From IMG/VR virus record IMGVR_UViG_3300010883_000516, positions 1-23,073 of that record: DNA of 23,073 bases. The stretch is one strand, 5' to 3'. Positions within the stretch are counted from its first letter, which is position 1, and every line of letters starts with the position of its first letter. The position numbers were made by a program, and so were the translations under genes. The DNA comes from a virus. Under the pieces are notes generated by a model that did no database searches, was not told the DNA's origin, and saw only the letters and a list, made by a program, of their open reading frames with translations. This document shows positions 1 to 6,110 of this stretch, one piece after another.

Positions 1-39
1 AAGTTAGAAAAAATGGAAATGGAGCACACTAATGATTGA
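1..39 (+). CDS. C-terminal end of an upstream gene (partial)
   Basis: The first frame is open from the left edge and stops at TGA 37-39, giving a charged tail KLEKMEMEHTND. The next gene starts inside it (ATG at 32), the tight overlap typical of this genome. The Lys/Glu/Met-rich end could belong to a coiled coil, but too little is visible to name it. In a T7-like layout the gene to the left would be a late structural or tail-fibre gene, which is inference only. Confidence 0.45.
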   Translation, partial: KLEKMEMEHTND

Positions 40-247
40 AACCGTTGTGGCTTTATTAATGTTTGTAGGTGCTGAAATTAAAGAACATAGAATACAACCT
101 TCTATGTCTGAGTGTTTAAAAGGTAAACGTCATGCTAGTCGTAATATTTCTGAAAACGTAGAATTTAAATGTATTAAGAGTAAAGCAGAATTACAGACTA
201 ATATTGATGGTAGCAAAAGTATTAAAAGTCTTATATTAACTCCGTAG
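32..247 (+). CDS. Small hypothetical protein, late region
   Basis: 71 residues. GGAG at 21-24 sits seven bases before ATG 32, and the start overlaps the previous stop. The N-terminus is mildly hydrophobic (IETVVALLMFVGAEI). It is followed by a basic segment with two Cys, in SMSECLKGKR and FKCIKSKAEL, and a C-terminal Ser/Lys/Ile stretch. This layout resembles small unnamed proteins I associate with marine phages, but I cannot assign a function. The 1983-2195 product has a similar plan (hydrophobic start, Cys pair, F-x-C near the end), so the two may be distant relatives. It lies just before the exported-protein gene and is probably co-transcribed with it. Confidence 0.7.
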   Translation: MIETVVALLMFVGAEIKEHRIQPSMSECLKGKRHASRNISENVEFKCIKSKAELQTNIDGSKSIKSLILTP

Positions 248-272
248 TAGATAATTAAAAAGGAAAAATATT

Positions 273-1634
273 ATGAAAAAAATGATAGTTGCAATAGCTT
301 TTGGGTGGTTTTTGTTATCATGGTTTGCTAATTCTGTAGGTTTAAAAGCTGAAGAAATAACTACTAACAACATTCTTAATCAAACATTTACAACACAAAA
401 TAATTGGTCAGGTGATAATTTATCTTCTAATCATGGAACTGGAATAGTAGCTGGATTAAATGATGGTTATGTTGAAAATACAACAGGTTATAGTTTAGCC
501 AATGATGTAGGTTTAACGGAAAATGAAATTAAACATGGTTTTACTTCAAATCAATCTGCTGAAGTGTGGTTTTGGAATAATAGAACACAAAATGTAATTA
601 TGAAACAAATTATTACTAGCAGTAATGGAGATGTTGTAACACAAAGTAAAATTATTGAAGGTTCATGTGCTGTTACTAATGGTTGTGGTTTTGAAGCAAC
701 AGGTAATAACACATATGTATCAGGCACAAATACTAACATTGACTATTTATTTAAAACTAGATTTGAATTTAACAGTACCGGAAATAATCACACAGCTGCT
801 GATTTAAAACTACCGGTGTTAACTGTTACTTATAATAATAATGTAGTTGAAAGCACTGTAGTGGCAGAAATTCAAGAAGATTTAAAACCAGAAAACTTTG
901 TTGTAAAACCTATAATACAATGGCAAGAAGTAATAATAAAAGAAGAACCTTTACCAAAAATGGCTGTTTTAGCTAATGACCCCGTTGTAGAAGAAATCAT
1001 TACAACAAAAAAACAAGTAATTGAAACAATTATAGAAGAGGTTGAAAATGAAAGAACTGAAAAAATGGTGTCTTCGGAATCTGAACCGATTGAAGAATTC
1101 CCTGAAGATACATATACAAAACCATCTGGAGAAATTAGACAAGAATTTACAGAAACTCCTAAAAAAATAACTAAAGAAAAAGTTAAAAAAGAACCTAAAG
1201 AAAAATTAATTACAAAGAAAGAAAAAAATGTACAAAAAGAAAAAACAATCAAACAAGAAACCAAGCAAAAAACCCTACAAACCAAAAAAGAAATAAAGAC
1301 AAAGACAGTTTCATTAACTGCTAAATTAGCATCAATTGATGTTAATGTTAAAGATGTTTCAAGAAATCTTGAGCTTAAAAATTTAGTTAAACTAGATGCT
1401 ATGCTTAAAAAAGAAATGTCTTTAGAAACATACACAAATGTTAATTTTTATAAACCAATTAATATTTATGGTAAGCAAGATTTAATGGAAGATAATAGAT
1501 TGTTATATGCAAATATTACTTTAGATGCATATACTTCTAACGACCCTGTGAATAAACACTTAAAAAATATGAGCAGAATTAAGACTGAAAAACAAAAGTT
1601 AATGTTACAATTAAAGGACTTAAAAAATGGATAG
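273..1634 (+). CDS. Exported 453-residue phage protein with a Lys/Glu-rich stalk
   Basis: The start is supported by AAGGA about nine bases upstream of ATG 273. Residues 1-26 form a clear Sec signal peptide: MKKM, a hydrophobic core IVAIAFGWFLLSWF, and a likely cut after GLKA. Residues 27-190 are Asn/Thr/Gly-rich and look like a beta-sandwich; Cys in GSCAVTNGCG could form a disulfide. Residues 200-290 are acidic with many Val/Ile-Glu-Glu motifs. Residues 290-345 are highly charged, dominated by Lys and Glu, and probably helical or extended. Residues 346-453 are a mixed helical tail with Leu/Lys periodicity. I do not recognise the family. Export suggests a periplasmic or surface role such as lysis or envelope modification. 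A virion protein would not normally need a signal peptide. It lies upstream of the membrane-protein, terminase and endolysin cluster. Confidence 0.85.
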   Translation: MKKMIVAIAFGWFLLSWFANSVGLKAEEITTNNILNQTFTTQNNWSGDNLSSNHGTGIVAGLNDGYVENTTGYSLANDVGLTENEIKHGFTSNQSAEVWFWNNRTQNVIMKQIITSSNGDVVTQSKIIEGSCAVTNGCGFEATGNNTYVSGTNTNIDYLFKTRFEFNSTGNNHTAADLKLPVLTVTYNNNVVESTVVAEIQEDLKPENFVVKPIIQWQEVIIKEEPLPKMAVLANDPVVEEIITTKKQVIETIIEEVENERTEKMVSSESEPIEEFPEDTYTKPSGEIRQEFTETPKKITKEKVKKEPKEKLITKKEKNVQKEKTIKQETKQKTLQTKKEIKTKTVSLTAKLASIDVNVKDVSRNLELKNLVKLDAMLKKEMSLETYTNVNFYKPINIYGKQDLMEDNRLLYANITLDAYTSNDPVNKHLKNMSRIKTEKQKLMLQLKDLKNG

Positions 1635-1641
1635 GAAAATT

Positions 1642-1731
1642 ATGAAAACACAATTAATACACATATGGAATGAACACCGATATGTTTCAGTAGCAACAAT
1701 TATTCTTTTAGTAATTGCAATTATTTTATAA
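1642..1731 (+). CDS. 29-residue single-span membrane peptide
   Basis: ATG 1642 follows GGAAAAT, and the peptide ends at TAA 1729-1731, two bases before the next ATG (1734). It has a short polar N-terminus (MKTQLIHIWNEHRYV) and a C-terminal transmembrane segment (SVATIILLVIAIIL). The tight spacing on both sides and the purely hydrophobic C-terminus support a real small gene. Position beside the endolysin/terminase cluster makes a holin or holin partner possible. It is shorter than usual holins, so this is weak inference from context. Confidence 0.55.
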   Translation: MKTQLIHIWNEHRYVSVATIILLVIAIIL

Positions 1732-1733
1732 TT

Positions 1734-1982
1734 ATGAAAAAATTAAAAGAAAATATTGGTGTAGTAATGGTAATATTAGGACTTATAGGTTCTACAGGTG
1801 CAGGATTTAGTAAATTTGCTAAAATGGAAGCACAAATAAATGTATTGTCTAAAAAACAAGCGCCTGATTTAACTATTATTTCTACTTTAAACACACAAGT
1901 TAAAATAATGGAAACAGAAATTAAATTACTTAAAATTCAAATTGAAGAAGTTAAAGAAAATAATAAAAATCCATTAAGATAA
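1734..1982 (+). CDS. Membrane-anchored coiled-coil protein, candidate lysis protein
   Basis: 82 residues. Residues 1-7 are basic (MKKLKEN). Residues 8-26 are one transmembrane segment rich in Gly/Val/Ile (IGVVMVILGLIGSTGAGF). Residues 28-75 have heptad-like Leu/Ile/Met spacing, consistent with a coiled coil, and the last residues are polar. One N-terminal span followed by a long periplasmic coiled coil is the layout of inner-membrane spanins of the Rz type. Some unusual holins share it. There is no Pro-rich C-terminus and no embedded lipoprotein gene, so a complete Rz/Rz1 pair is not evident. The next gene starts directly after its stop (ATG 1983). Confidence 0.75.
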   Translation: MKKLKENIGVVMVILGLIGSTGAGFSKFAKMEAQINVLSKKQAPDLTIISTLNTQVKIMETEIKLLKIQIEEVKENNKNPLR

Positions 1983-2195
1983 ATGAAATTTGAATTATTG
2001 ATGATGGTGTGTTCAGTAATTGCAAGTGAGTGCAGTAAACCAAGTACACACTTGCCTTTATTTAACACTCATTACGAATGTGCAACTGTAGGTTATTTAA
2101 AAGCATTAAAAATAGTAGATAGTTTAGGTGCCGATATAGTTAACAATAATAAAGTTATTGTTAGTTTTAGGTGTGCAGAAATTTTAGATTCTTAA
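1983..2195 (+). CDS. Small Cys-containing hypothetical protein
   Basis: 70 residues starting immediately after the previous stop (TAA 1980-1982, ATG 1983), so probably translated by coupling. The N-terminus MKFELLMMVCSVIASEC is hydrophobic and could be a signal peptide, although no clean cleavage site or lipobox is visible. Further Cys occur in HYECATVGYL and in SFRCAEI near the end. Small secreted-looking proteins with this Cys pattern recur in marine phages, which is recollection rather than a search result. Function unknown. Its place between the membrane peptides and the terminase genes fits an accessory late protein. Confidence 0.65.
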   Translation: MKFELLMMVCSVIASECSKPSTHLPLFNTHYECATVGYLKALKIVDSLGADIVNNNKVIVSFRCAEILDS

Positions 2196-2197
2196 AC

Positions 2198-2380
2198 ATG
2201 ACCTATTGGACAAGAGTAAAATTAAATAAAGATAAAGTTTTAAAACATGTTAAAGAAAAAGCTGTTGATACAAAACAAATGAATTTGTTTAAAGAATTAC
2301 GCAAAGAAGTAAACATTGGAGATAATGGGACACAAAGATATGTAGTCAAAAAAGGAAAAAATAAAGGTAAAATACTGTAA
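2198..2380 (+). CDS. Small basic hypothetical protein
   Basis: 60 residues from ATG 2198, two bases after the preceding stop. A longer form from GTG 2171 would overlap the upstream gene by 25 bases and is less likely. The product is Lys-rich throughout (MTYWTRVKLNKDKVLKHVKEKA at the start, KKGKNKGKIL at the end) with no hydrophobic segment. The charge suggests nucleic-acid or protein binding, but no family is recognised. The next small gene starts at 2382, right after the stop at 2378-2380, so both belong to one packed late operon. Confidence 0.6.
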   Translation: MTYWTRVKLNKDKVLKHVKEKAVDTKQMNLFKELRKEVNIGDNGTQRYVVKKGKNKGKIL

Positions 2381-2381
2381 T

Positions 2382-2507
2382 ATGGCTAAACAAAATTTTA
2401 GTACCTACGTTAAACGAGACAAACCTAGAAAAAGAAAAGGAAGACATGCAAAAAGTCCCAACAAAAGAAGTAACATCAAAAAGTATCATAGACAAGGAAG
2501 AGCCTAG
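2382..2507 (+). CDS. 41-residue Arg/Lys-rich protein overlapping terS
   Basis: ATG 2382 to TAG 2505-2507. The product begins MAKQNFSTYVKRDKPRKRKG and continues with more basic residues (RHAKSPNKRSNIKKYHRQGR), so nearly half the residues are Lys, Arg or His. It starts one base after the previous stop and overlaps the small-terminase gene by 62 bases in another frame. Very basic peptides of this kind with KRPGRH-like motifs are familiar next to late genes in marine phages. A role in DNA binding or packaging is a guess from charge and position. Confidence 0.55.
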   Translation: MAKQNFSTYVKRDKPRKRKGRHAKSPNKRSNIKKYHRQGRA

Positions 2508-2715
2508 ACAAGAAAAGTCTAATATGGAATCAATCCTAGAGGAATTACCTCAACTATTAGTTACACACGCATATACAAAATTAAAATCAGGAGAACCTTT
2601 AACTGCATCAGAATTAAAAGTTTGTTTAGATGTTTGTAAAGCTTACAGTGCAGCTACTATTATTAAACAACCAGAAAATATACTAGAAACAGTACCTTTT
2701 GATATTGATGGATAA
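2446..2715 (+). CDS. Terminase small subunit (T7 gp18-like)
   Basis: 89 residues, the same length as T7 gp18. It recognises concatemer DNA and delivers it to the large subunit for packaging. AAGGAAG lies a few bases upstream of ATG 2446, a good ribosome site; an internal ATG at 2524 lacks one. Residues 1-25 are charged and probably flexible. From residue 28 on it is helical and contains LTASELKVCLDVCKAY, a pattern usual in small terminases of this group. Its end overlaps the large-subunit start by eight bases (ATG 2708, TAA 2713-2715). Assignment rests on length, position and that helical motif. Confidence 0.85.
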   Translation: MQKVPTKEVTSKSIIDKEEPRQEKSNMESILEELPQLLVTHAYTKLKSGEPLTASELKVCLDVCKAYSAATIIKQPENILETVPFDIDG

Positions 2716-4348
2716 TAGAGTTAAAAATTTTAAGAATTTTTTATATTTGTGTTGGAAACATTTAAATTTACCAGAACCAACACCTATACAATACGATATA
2801 GCAGATTACCTACAAGCACCTCATAAAAGACTTGTAATTGAAGCTTTTCGAGGAGTGGGAAAGTCTTGGATTACATCCGCTTTTGTTTGTCATCAATTAT
2901 TATTAAATCCACAACGTAATATACTTGTAGTATCAGCTTCTAAAAGTAGAGCAGATGATTTTAGTACATTTACACAAAGATTAATAAGTGAAATGCCTAT
3001 GTTACAACATTTACAACCTAGAAATAACCAAAGACAATCTAAGGTTAGTTTTGATGTAGCTCCGGCTACAGCTTCTCACGCACCCTCAGTAAAATCTATG
3101 GGTATAACTGGCCAACTTACTGGGTCAAGAGCTGATTTAATTATTGCTGATGACGTAGAATCTGCAAATAACTCACAAACTCAATTAATGAGAGACAGAT
3201 TAGGTGAGACAGTAAAAGAATTTGATGCCATTATTAAACCTGAGATTGGCAGAATTATATTTTTAGGGACACCACAAACTGAAATGTCATTATATAATGA
3301 TTTAGATGAACGTGGTTTTAAGACTAGAATATGGACAGCTCTATATCCTAGTAAAGCACAGACTATTGGTTATGGTCATAAGATAGCACCCATCATTGCT
3401 GACGTTGAAGACAATGAAGGTAAACCTACAGACCCTAAAAGATTTGATGAAGTTGATTTATTAGAACGTATGTCATCTTATGGTAAGTCAGGATTTAACT
3501 TACAATTCATGTTAGACACAACTATGTCTGATGCTAATAGATACCCACTTAAACTTAACGATTTAATTGTACTATCAGGTAGTTCAACTTGGAAAGAAGC
3601 CCCAGCAAAATTACAATGGGCATCTTCACCAGAACAAATTAAAGCGGTAGACCCTGATATTCCTAATGTAGGTTTAAAAGGTGACTATTACGTAGCACCC
3701 ATGTACACCAGCCCTGAGTTTACATCTTTTGAGGGTGCTGTAATGTCTATTGACCCTAGTGGTCGAGGTGAAGATAAGACAGCGTATGCGGTGCTTAAAA
3801 TGCTTCATGGAGTGTTGTATTTGACTGCTGTAGGTTCACTAGATGGTGGTTATTCAGATGATACTATGGGAAGATTAGCACAAATTGCTAAAAAACAAAA
3901 TGTAAACTATATAGTTATAGAGAGTAACTTTGGTGATGGCATGGCTACACAATTATTAAAACCTATGATGGCCAGTGTTCACCCCTGTGAAATAGAAGAA
4001 GTAAGACATAATATTCAAAAAGAAAAACGTATAATAGATACTTTAGAACCATTAATGAATAGCCACAGGTTAGTCGTTGATGATTTATTAATTAAAGAAG
4101 ATTTTAAACTTGAGCCTGACCATCAGTTGTTTAGACAAATGACAAGGTTAACAAGAGACAAAGGAGCTTTAAGACATGATGACCAAATTGATGCTTTGGC
4201 TATTGCCGCTAATTATTGGGTGGAGCGTATGGACAGAGACCAAACCTTATCTTACCAACAACACAAAGAAGACTTATTGGATAGAGACCTTGAAAAATTC
4301 ATGGAAACTACCATTGGTCGTAAACCTAAAATGGACAGATTTATATAA
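2708..4348 (+). CDS. Terminase large subunit (T7 gp19-like)
   Basis: Packaging motor ATPase and nuclease that pumps DNA into the prohead and cuts the concatemer. Numbered from ATG 2708 (546 residues; a TTG three codons upstream is possible): Walker A FRGVGKS at 47-53, Walker B LIIADD at 144-149, a coupling motif LGTPQTE near 186, then the RNase H-like nuclease with Asp in SIDPSGRGEDK (D349), Glu in YIVIESN (E405) and Asp in HDDQIDAL (D492, D495). All motor and nuclease residues are present. T7 gp19 is 586 residues, so this is slightly short. The eight-base overlap with the small subunit indicates coupled translation. Confidence 0.97.
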   Translation: MDNRVKNFKNFLYLCWKHLNLPEPTPIQYDIADYLQAPHKRLVIEAFRGVGKSWITSAFVCHQLLLNPQRNILVVSASKSRADDFSTFTQRLISEMPMLQHLQPRNNQRQSKVSFDVAPATASHAPSVKSMGITGQLTGSRADLIIADDVESANNSQTQLMRDRLGETVKEFDAIIKPEIGRIIFLGTPQTEMSLYNDLDERGFKTRIWTALYPSKAQTIGYGHKIAPIIADVEDNEGKPTDPKRFDEVDLLERMSSYGKSGFNLQFMLDTTMSDANRYPLKLNDLIVLSGSSTWKEAPAKLQWASSPEQIKAVDPDIPNVGLKGDYYVAPMYTSPEFTSFEGAVMSIDPSGRGEDKTAYAVLKMLHGVLYLTAVGSLDGGYSDDTMGRLAQIAKKQNVNYIVIESNFGDGMATQLLKPMMASVHPCEIEEVRHNIQKEKRIIDTLEPLMNSHRLVVDDLLIKEDFKLEPDHQLFRQMTRLTRDKGALRHDDQIDALAIAANYWVERMDRDQTLSYQQHKEDLLDRDLEKFMETTIGRKPKMDRFI

Positions 4349-4349
4349 T

Positions 4350-4871
4350 ATGGATGACACTACTAACAAGATAGATATAAGAAACCACAAGTACATGAAT
4401 ACAGTTCGAAATCATATTAAAGAAAAAGAAAGCTACAGACTGGAACCATATCAATTAGAATATAAAGGTGATATGGAAACAAAAGTTAAAGAAACTTTTT
4501 TTACAGGTGGTTATGGTCATAAAATGCTTCCCGGAGAGGTTGCACCTACTGACAGAGCTGGGTGGGACATATTTTTTGACAAAGATTTTACAAAAGCTAT
4601 GAATGGGGCTTACAGATTAACTAAAAATTCTGATATGTCACCTGAAGCGTTTGGTGAATTAACAAAAATGATATATCAAATGGGAGAAACTAACATAAGT
4701 GGGTGGTCTAATACACTAAAATATTTAAGAGAAGGCAACTATGAAGAGGCTGGTAGGGAAGTTTTAAGAGGAAAATCAGAGGGAACTGTGAGTAAATGGT
4801 CTTTACAAACACCTGATAGAGCTAATGAGACCTCAGAAATGCTTATAAGTCTAGGTAATAATAGTAAGTAA
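4350..4871 (+). CDS. GH24 lysozyme, phage endolysin
   Basis: 173 residues from ATG 4350, right after the terminase stop. An upstream in-frame start at 4176 would sit inside the terminase gene and is rejected. The second half matches the T4 lysozyme pattern: IYQMGETNISGWSNTLKYL (109-126), then WSLQTPDRA (150-158), compare QMGETG..GF.NSL and W..QTPNRA. The N-terminal catalytic region is recognisable: ESYRL with the likely catalytic Glu27, and TGGYGH at 52-57. No signal peptide is visible, so it should need a holin. It would cleave the glycan strands of peptidoglycan. T7 has no GH24 enzyme here, and with the degenerate amidase at 11167 this is probably the working lysis enzyme. Confidence 0.88.
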   Translation: MDDTTNKIDIRNHKYMNTVRNHIKEKESYRLEPYQLEYKGDMETKVKETFFTGGYGHKMLPGEVAPTDRAGWDIFFDKDFTKAMNGAYRLTKNSDMSPEAFGELTKMIYQMGETNISGWSNTLKYLREGNYEEAGREVLRGKSEGTVSKWSLQTPDRANETSEMLISLGNNSK

Positions 4872-4897
4872 TATATACATATAGGGTAACCTTTGTA

Positions 4898-4917
4898 TAT
4901 CTTATACGGGTACCTTG
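4898..4917 (-). promoter_or_regulatory. Inverted copy of the phage promoter-like motif
   Basis: On the minus strand this reads CAAGGTACCCGTATAAGATA. It matches the motif seen upstream of the RNA polymerase and ssDNA-binding genes (TAAAGTACCCNTAGTAGATA) at 15 of 19 defined positions. If active it would transcribe leftwards, antisense to the endolysin and terminase genes, which is unexpected in a genome coded on one strand. It may instead be an origin or end-associated element. Confidence 0.4.
4904..4915. repeat. 12-bp inverted repeat, left arm
   Basis: ATACGGGTACCT here is the exact reverse complement of AGGTACCCGTAT at 5234-5245. The arms lie about 320 bases apart and bracket the GC-rich, repeat-bearing part of the non-coding region. 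The shared core GTACCC is also the core of the candidate phage promoters. Confidence 0.8.
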
Positions 4918-5127
4918 ATATTTTAACAAAAAATCTGAGAGGGTATATCGATACACACGGCGGTGCGCTTCCCCCATAGACATCAACTGTGGCGCTGCAG
5001 GCATACCCCTATTAAAAGTATATATGCGGTCATTGATTGGTATATATAGGCAAACTAAAGGCCTTGCGCCGGCTGGGGGTGGACAAAATGTTTCAATGCG
5101 TGTGTGTGCTAGTCTGTTTTTTTAGTA

Positions 5128-5186
5128 ACGCATAGCCATACGCATAGCCATACTATATGTAGTAGGTGCGCAGACGCATAGCCATA
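5128..5186. repeat. Three copies of CGCATAGCCATA
   Basis: Copies lie at 5129-5140, 5141-5152 (directly adjacent) and 5175-5186; the first and third are preceded by A. A related CACATAG follows at 5188. T7 has arrays of a short repeat beside its terminal repeats, so these may mark the inside edge of the terminal repeat or bind terminase. An iteron-like origin role is an alternative. Confidence 0.8.
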
Positions 5187-5233
5187 CACATAGTAACACA
5201 CTAGATGTGGTGTATATAACCTGCTAAGCACAT

Positions 5234-5245
5234 AGGTACCCGTAT
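5234..5245. repeat. 12-bp inverted repeat, right arm (weak promoter-like motif)
   Basis: AGGTACCCGTAT is the exact reverse complement of 4904-4915. On the + strand the surrounding bases (ATAGGTACCCGTATTAGTAT, 5232-5251) match the phage promoter motif at about 12 of 19 defined positions. It could therefore be a weak rightward phage promoter near the left genome end, comparable in position to phi-OL of T7. Confidence 0.55.
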
Positions 5246-5421
5246 TAGTATTCAAGGGTTGACCAGTGTATAGCTGTGTGTGGCTGTGTTCCTGTGGTAC
5301 TACTTGAGGTAGTGTCTAAGGGGTGCTGTGTGTAGTTATCATTATTAGTATATATATGCCTATAAGTAGGGGCTATATTGTTTAGACATTATATTGATTA
5401 TTATTTATTTTATTTAATGGG

Positions 5422-5450
5422 TTGACATCAATGTTTACTTGCTTTATAGC
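5422..5450 (+). promoter_or_regulatory. Sigma70-like early promoter
   Basis: A perfect -35 box TTGACA (5422-5427) is followed after exactly 17 bases by TATAGC (5445-5450), a four-of-six match to TATAAT. Transcription would start near 5457, upstream of the folded leader, the first hammerhead ribozyme and the early genes. This is where T7 keeps the host-polymerase promoters that drive class I genes. It is the best host promoter I can see in the 817-base gap. Confidence 0.6.
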
Positions 5451-5508
5451 TTCAATAAGACTGTTTTTTGTTCATTTTTTAAATCTCTTTAATAAAAAAA
5501 ATGTAGTG

Positions 5509-5560
5509 CCACCGGGCAGATTTAAAGCAGTAAATTTGTCGATAGTTTCTAACCGGCTGG
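5509..5560 (+). ncRNA. Folded element in the early leader, identity unknown
   Basis: An outer stem pairs CCACCGG (5509-5515) with CCGGCTGG (5553-5560), with one bulged C (5557). Inside it a nine-pair hairpin runs 5516-5524 with 5531-5539 (two G-U pairs, loop AAGCAG). Bases 5540-5552 stay unpaired. It lies between the predicted early start site (about 5457) and the ribozyme cut at 5623, so cleavage would release it in a leader RNA of about 165 bases. I could not match it to a known riboswitch or ribozyme. Confidence 0.45.
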
Positions 5561-5613
5561 AAAACCCACATTCGAGAAATAAGCGGGCTTTATGAGGGCT
5601 GTTACGGATTTCT

Positions 5614-5675
5614 TTTGTTTGTCTCAAAATATTTTATTTTGACTGATGAAGCGCAGGAACGCTGAAACAAACAAA
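5614..5675 (+). ncRNA. Hammerhead ribozyme 1 (type III)
   Basis: Complete hammerhead. Stem III is nine pairs, 5614-5622 with 5667-5675. The cleavage triplet is GUC (5621-5623), cut after 5623. Stem I is seven perfect pairs, 5624-5630 with 5636-5642, loop ATTTT. The conserved CTGATGA is at 5643-5649. Stem II is AGCG/CGCT (5650-5653 with 5660-5663), loop CAGGAA, and the conserved GAAA is at 5664-5667. Every core position fits the consensus. The 3' strand of stem III runs into the ribosome site CGGAG (5676-5680) of the gene at 5689, so self-cleavage would free that translation leader. All bases needed for catalysis are seen; activity itself is inferred. Confidence 0.93.
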
Positions 5676-5682
5676 CGGAGCC
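5668..5682 (+). promoter_or_regulatory. Translation leader CAAACAAACGGAGCC
   Basis: The same 15 bases recur at 6177-6191, and a shortened form CAAACAATGGAGC at 6738-6750. In each case it lies directly after a hammerhead and 5-8 bases before a start codon. It combines an unstructured CAAA-rich stretch with a GGAG ribosome site. In ribozyme 1 its first part doubles as the 3' strand of stem III. Confidence 0.7.
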
Positions 5683-5688
5683 TATAAC

Positions 5689-6099
5689 ATGCTAAAAAAA
5701 CATATAATAAGAACTACTAAGAATTTTTATACACTAACAAGTGATGACACGAAGTTAGCTGTCTATTATTCTTACGCTACGCCGGTGGCTATTAAATGCC
5801 AGTTAACAAATACATACTTTGTGGCACAAAACCAATGGAGCAGCACAACAGGCAAGCATCTAACATGGGTTGATGGCGGTGGCGCACATAAAAAAACTAG
5901 ATTAAATCCTGCAGATTGGACAGCAGCAAAACTGTTGTTTGGTGTTCATAGTAAAGTGTTTAATCAAATTGATTTTTTGTCGCCTACGTTGAGCAAAATA
6001 TGCGATTTAATTGCAGATGTTGGAACTACAAAAAACAATGGTTTCACTTTTAGTGAGTTAAGTGAACCCACAGATATAACCAACGAACTTTGGAAGTAA
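5689..6099 (+). CDS. Early protein 1, unknown (DUF8033-like appearance)
   Basis: 136 residues and the first early gene, preceded by the CGGAG leader. There are no membrane segments. The N-terminal half contains AVYYSYATPVAIKC, then YFVAQNQWSSTTGKHLTWVDGG (about residues 25-65). This is a pattern I associate with small proteins of phages and archaea grouped as DUF8033; the assignment is from memory. The C-terminal half is helical (LSKICDLIADVGT). Function unknown. In T7 this position carries host-takeover proteins. It should form a monocistronic mRNA once ribozymes 1 and 2 have cut (5624-6144). Confidence 0.8.
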   Translation: MLKKHIIRTTKNFYTLTSDDTKLAVYYSYATPVAIKCQLTNTYFVAQNQWSSTTGKHLTWVDGGGAHKKTRLNPADWTAAKLLFGVHSKVFNQIDFLSPTLSKICDLIADVGTTKNNGFTFSELSEPTDITNELWK

Positions 6100-6110
6100 C
6101 AACACAAAAA

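Larger units (their letters stand above)
4872..5688. other. Non-coding junction region: probable genome ends and early control region
   Basis: 817 bases without a convincing gene, between the last late gene (endolysin) and the first early gene. In T7-like phages the terminal repeats lie exactly here, so the contig is probably joined across the ends. By eye 4940-5340 is more GC-rich than the flanks and rich in direct and inverted repeats. From 5340 on it is very AT-rich and holds a sigma70-like promoter, a folded leader and the first hammerhead ribozyme. The repeat boundaries cannot be set from a single sequence; read-depth doubling or read ends would show them. Confidence 0.75.

Noticed and set aside
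872-1435. 187-codon minus-strand ORF opposite the exported protein
   Set aside because: Its Ser/Phe/Leu-rich product is the mirror of the Lys/Glu-rich coding strand. No ribosome site is seen and no other gene is on this strand.
3147-3153. CTGATGA inside the terminase gene as a further hammerhead
   Set aside because: It encodes the Walker B region (IADD). No GAAA and no pairing stems are in place.
4176-4349. N-terminal extension of the endolysin with a hydrophobic stretch (MLWLLPLIIGW)
   Set aside because: It lies wholly within the terminase nuclease motif in another frame, and the lysozyme pattern begins after ATG 4350.
5259-5287. Second sigma70 promoter starting at TTGACC
   Set aside because: No acceptable -10 box at 16-18 bases spacing (GGCTGT).
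5431-5595. 54-codon + strand ORF inside the non-coding junction (MFTCFIASIRLFFVHF...)
   Set aside because: Its start lies between the -35 and -10 boxes of the likely early promoter, it has no good ribosome site, and it runs through the folded leader element.
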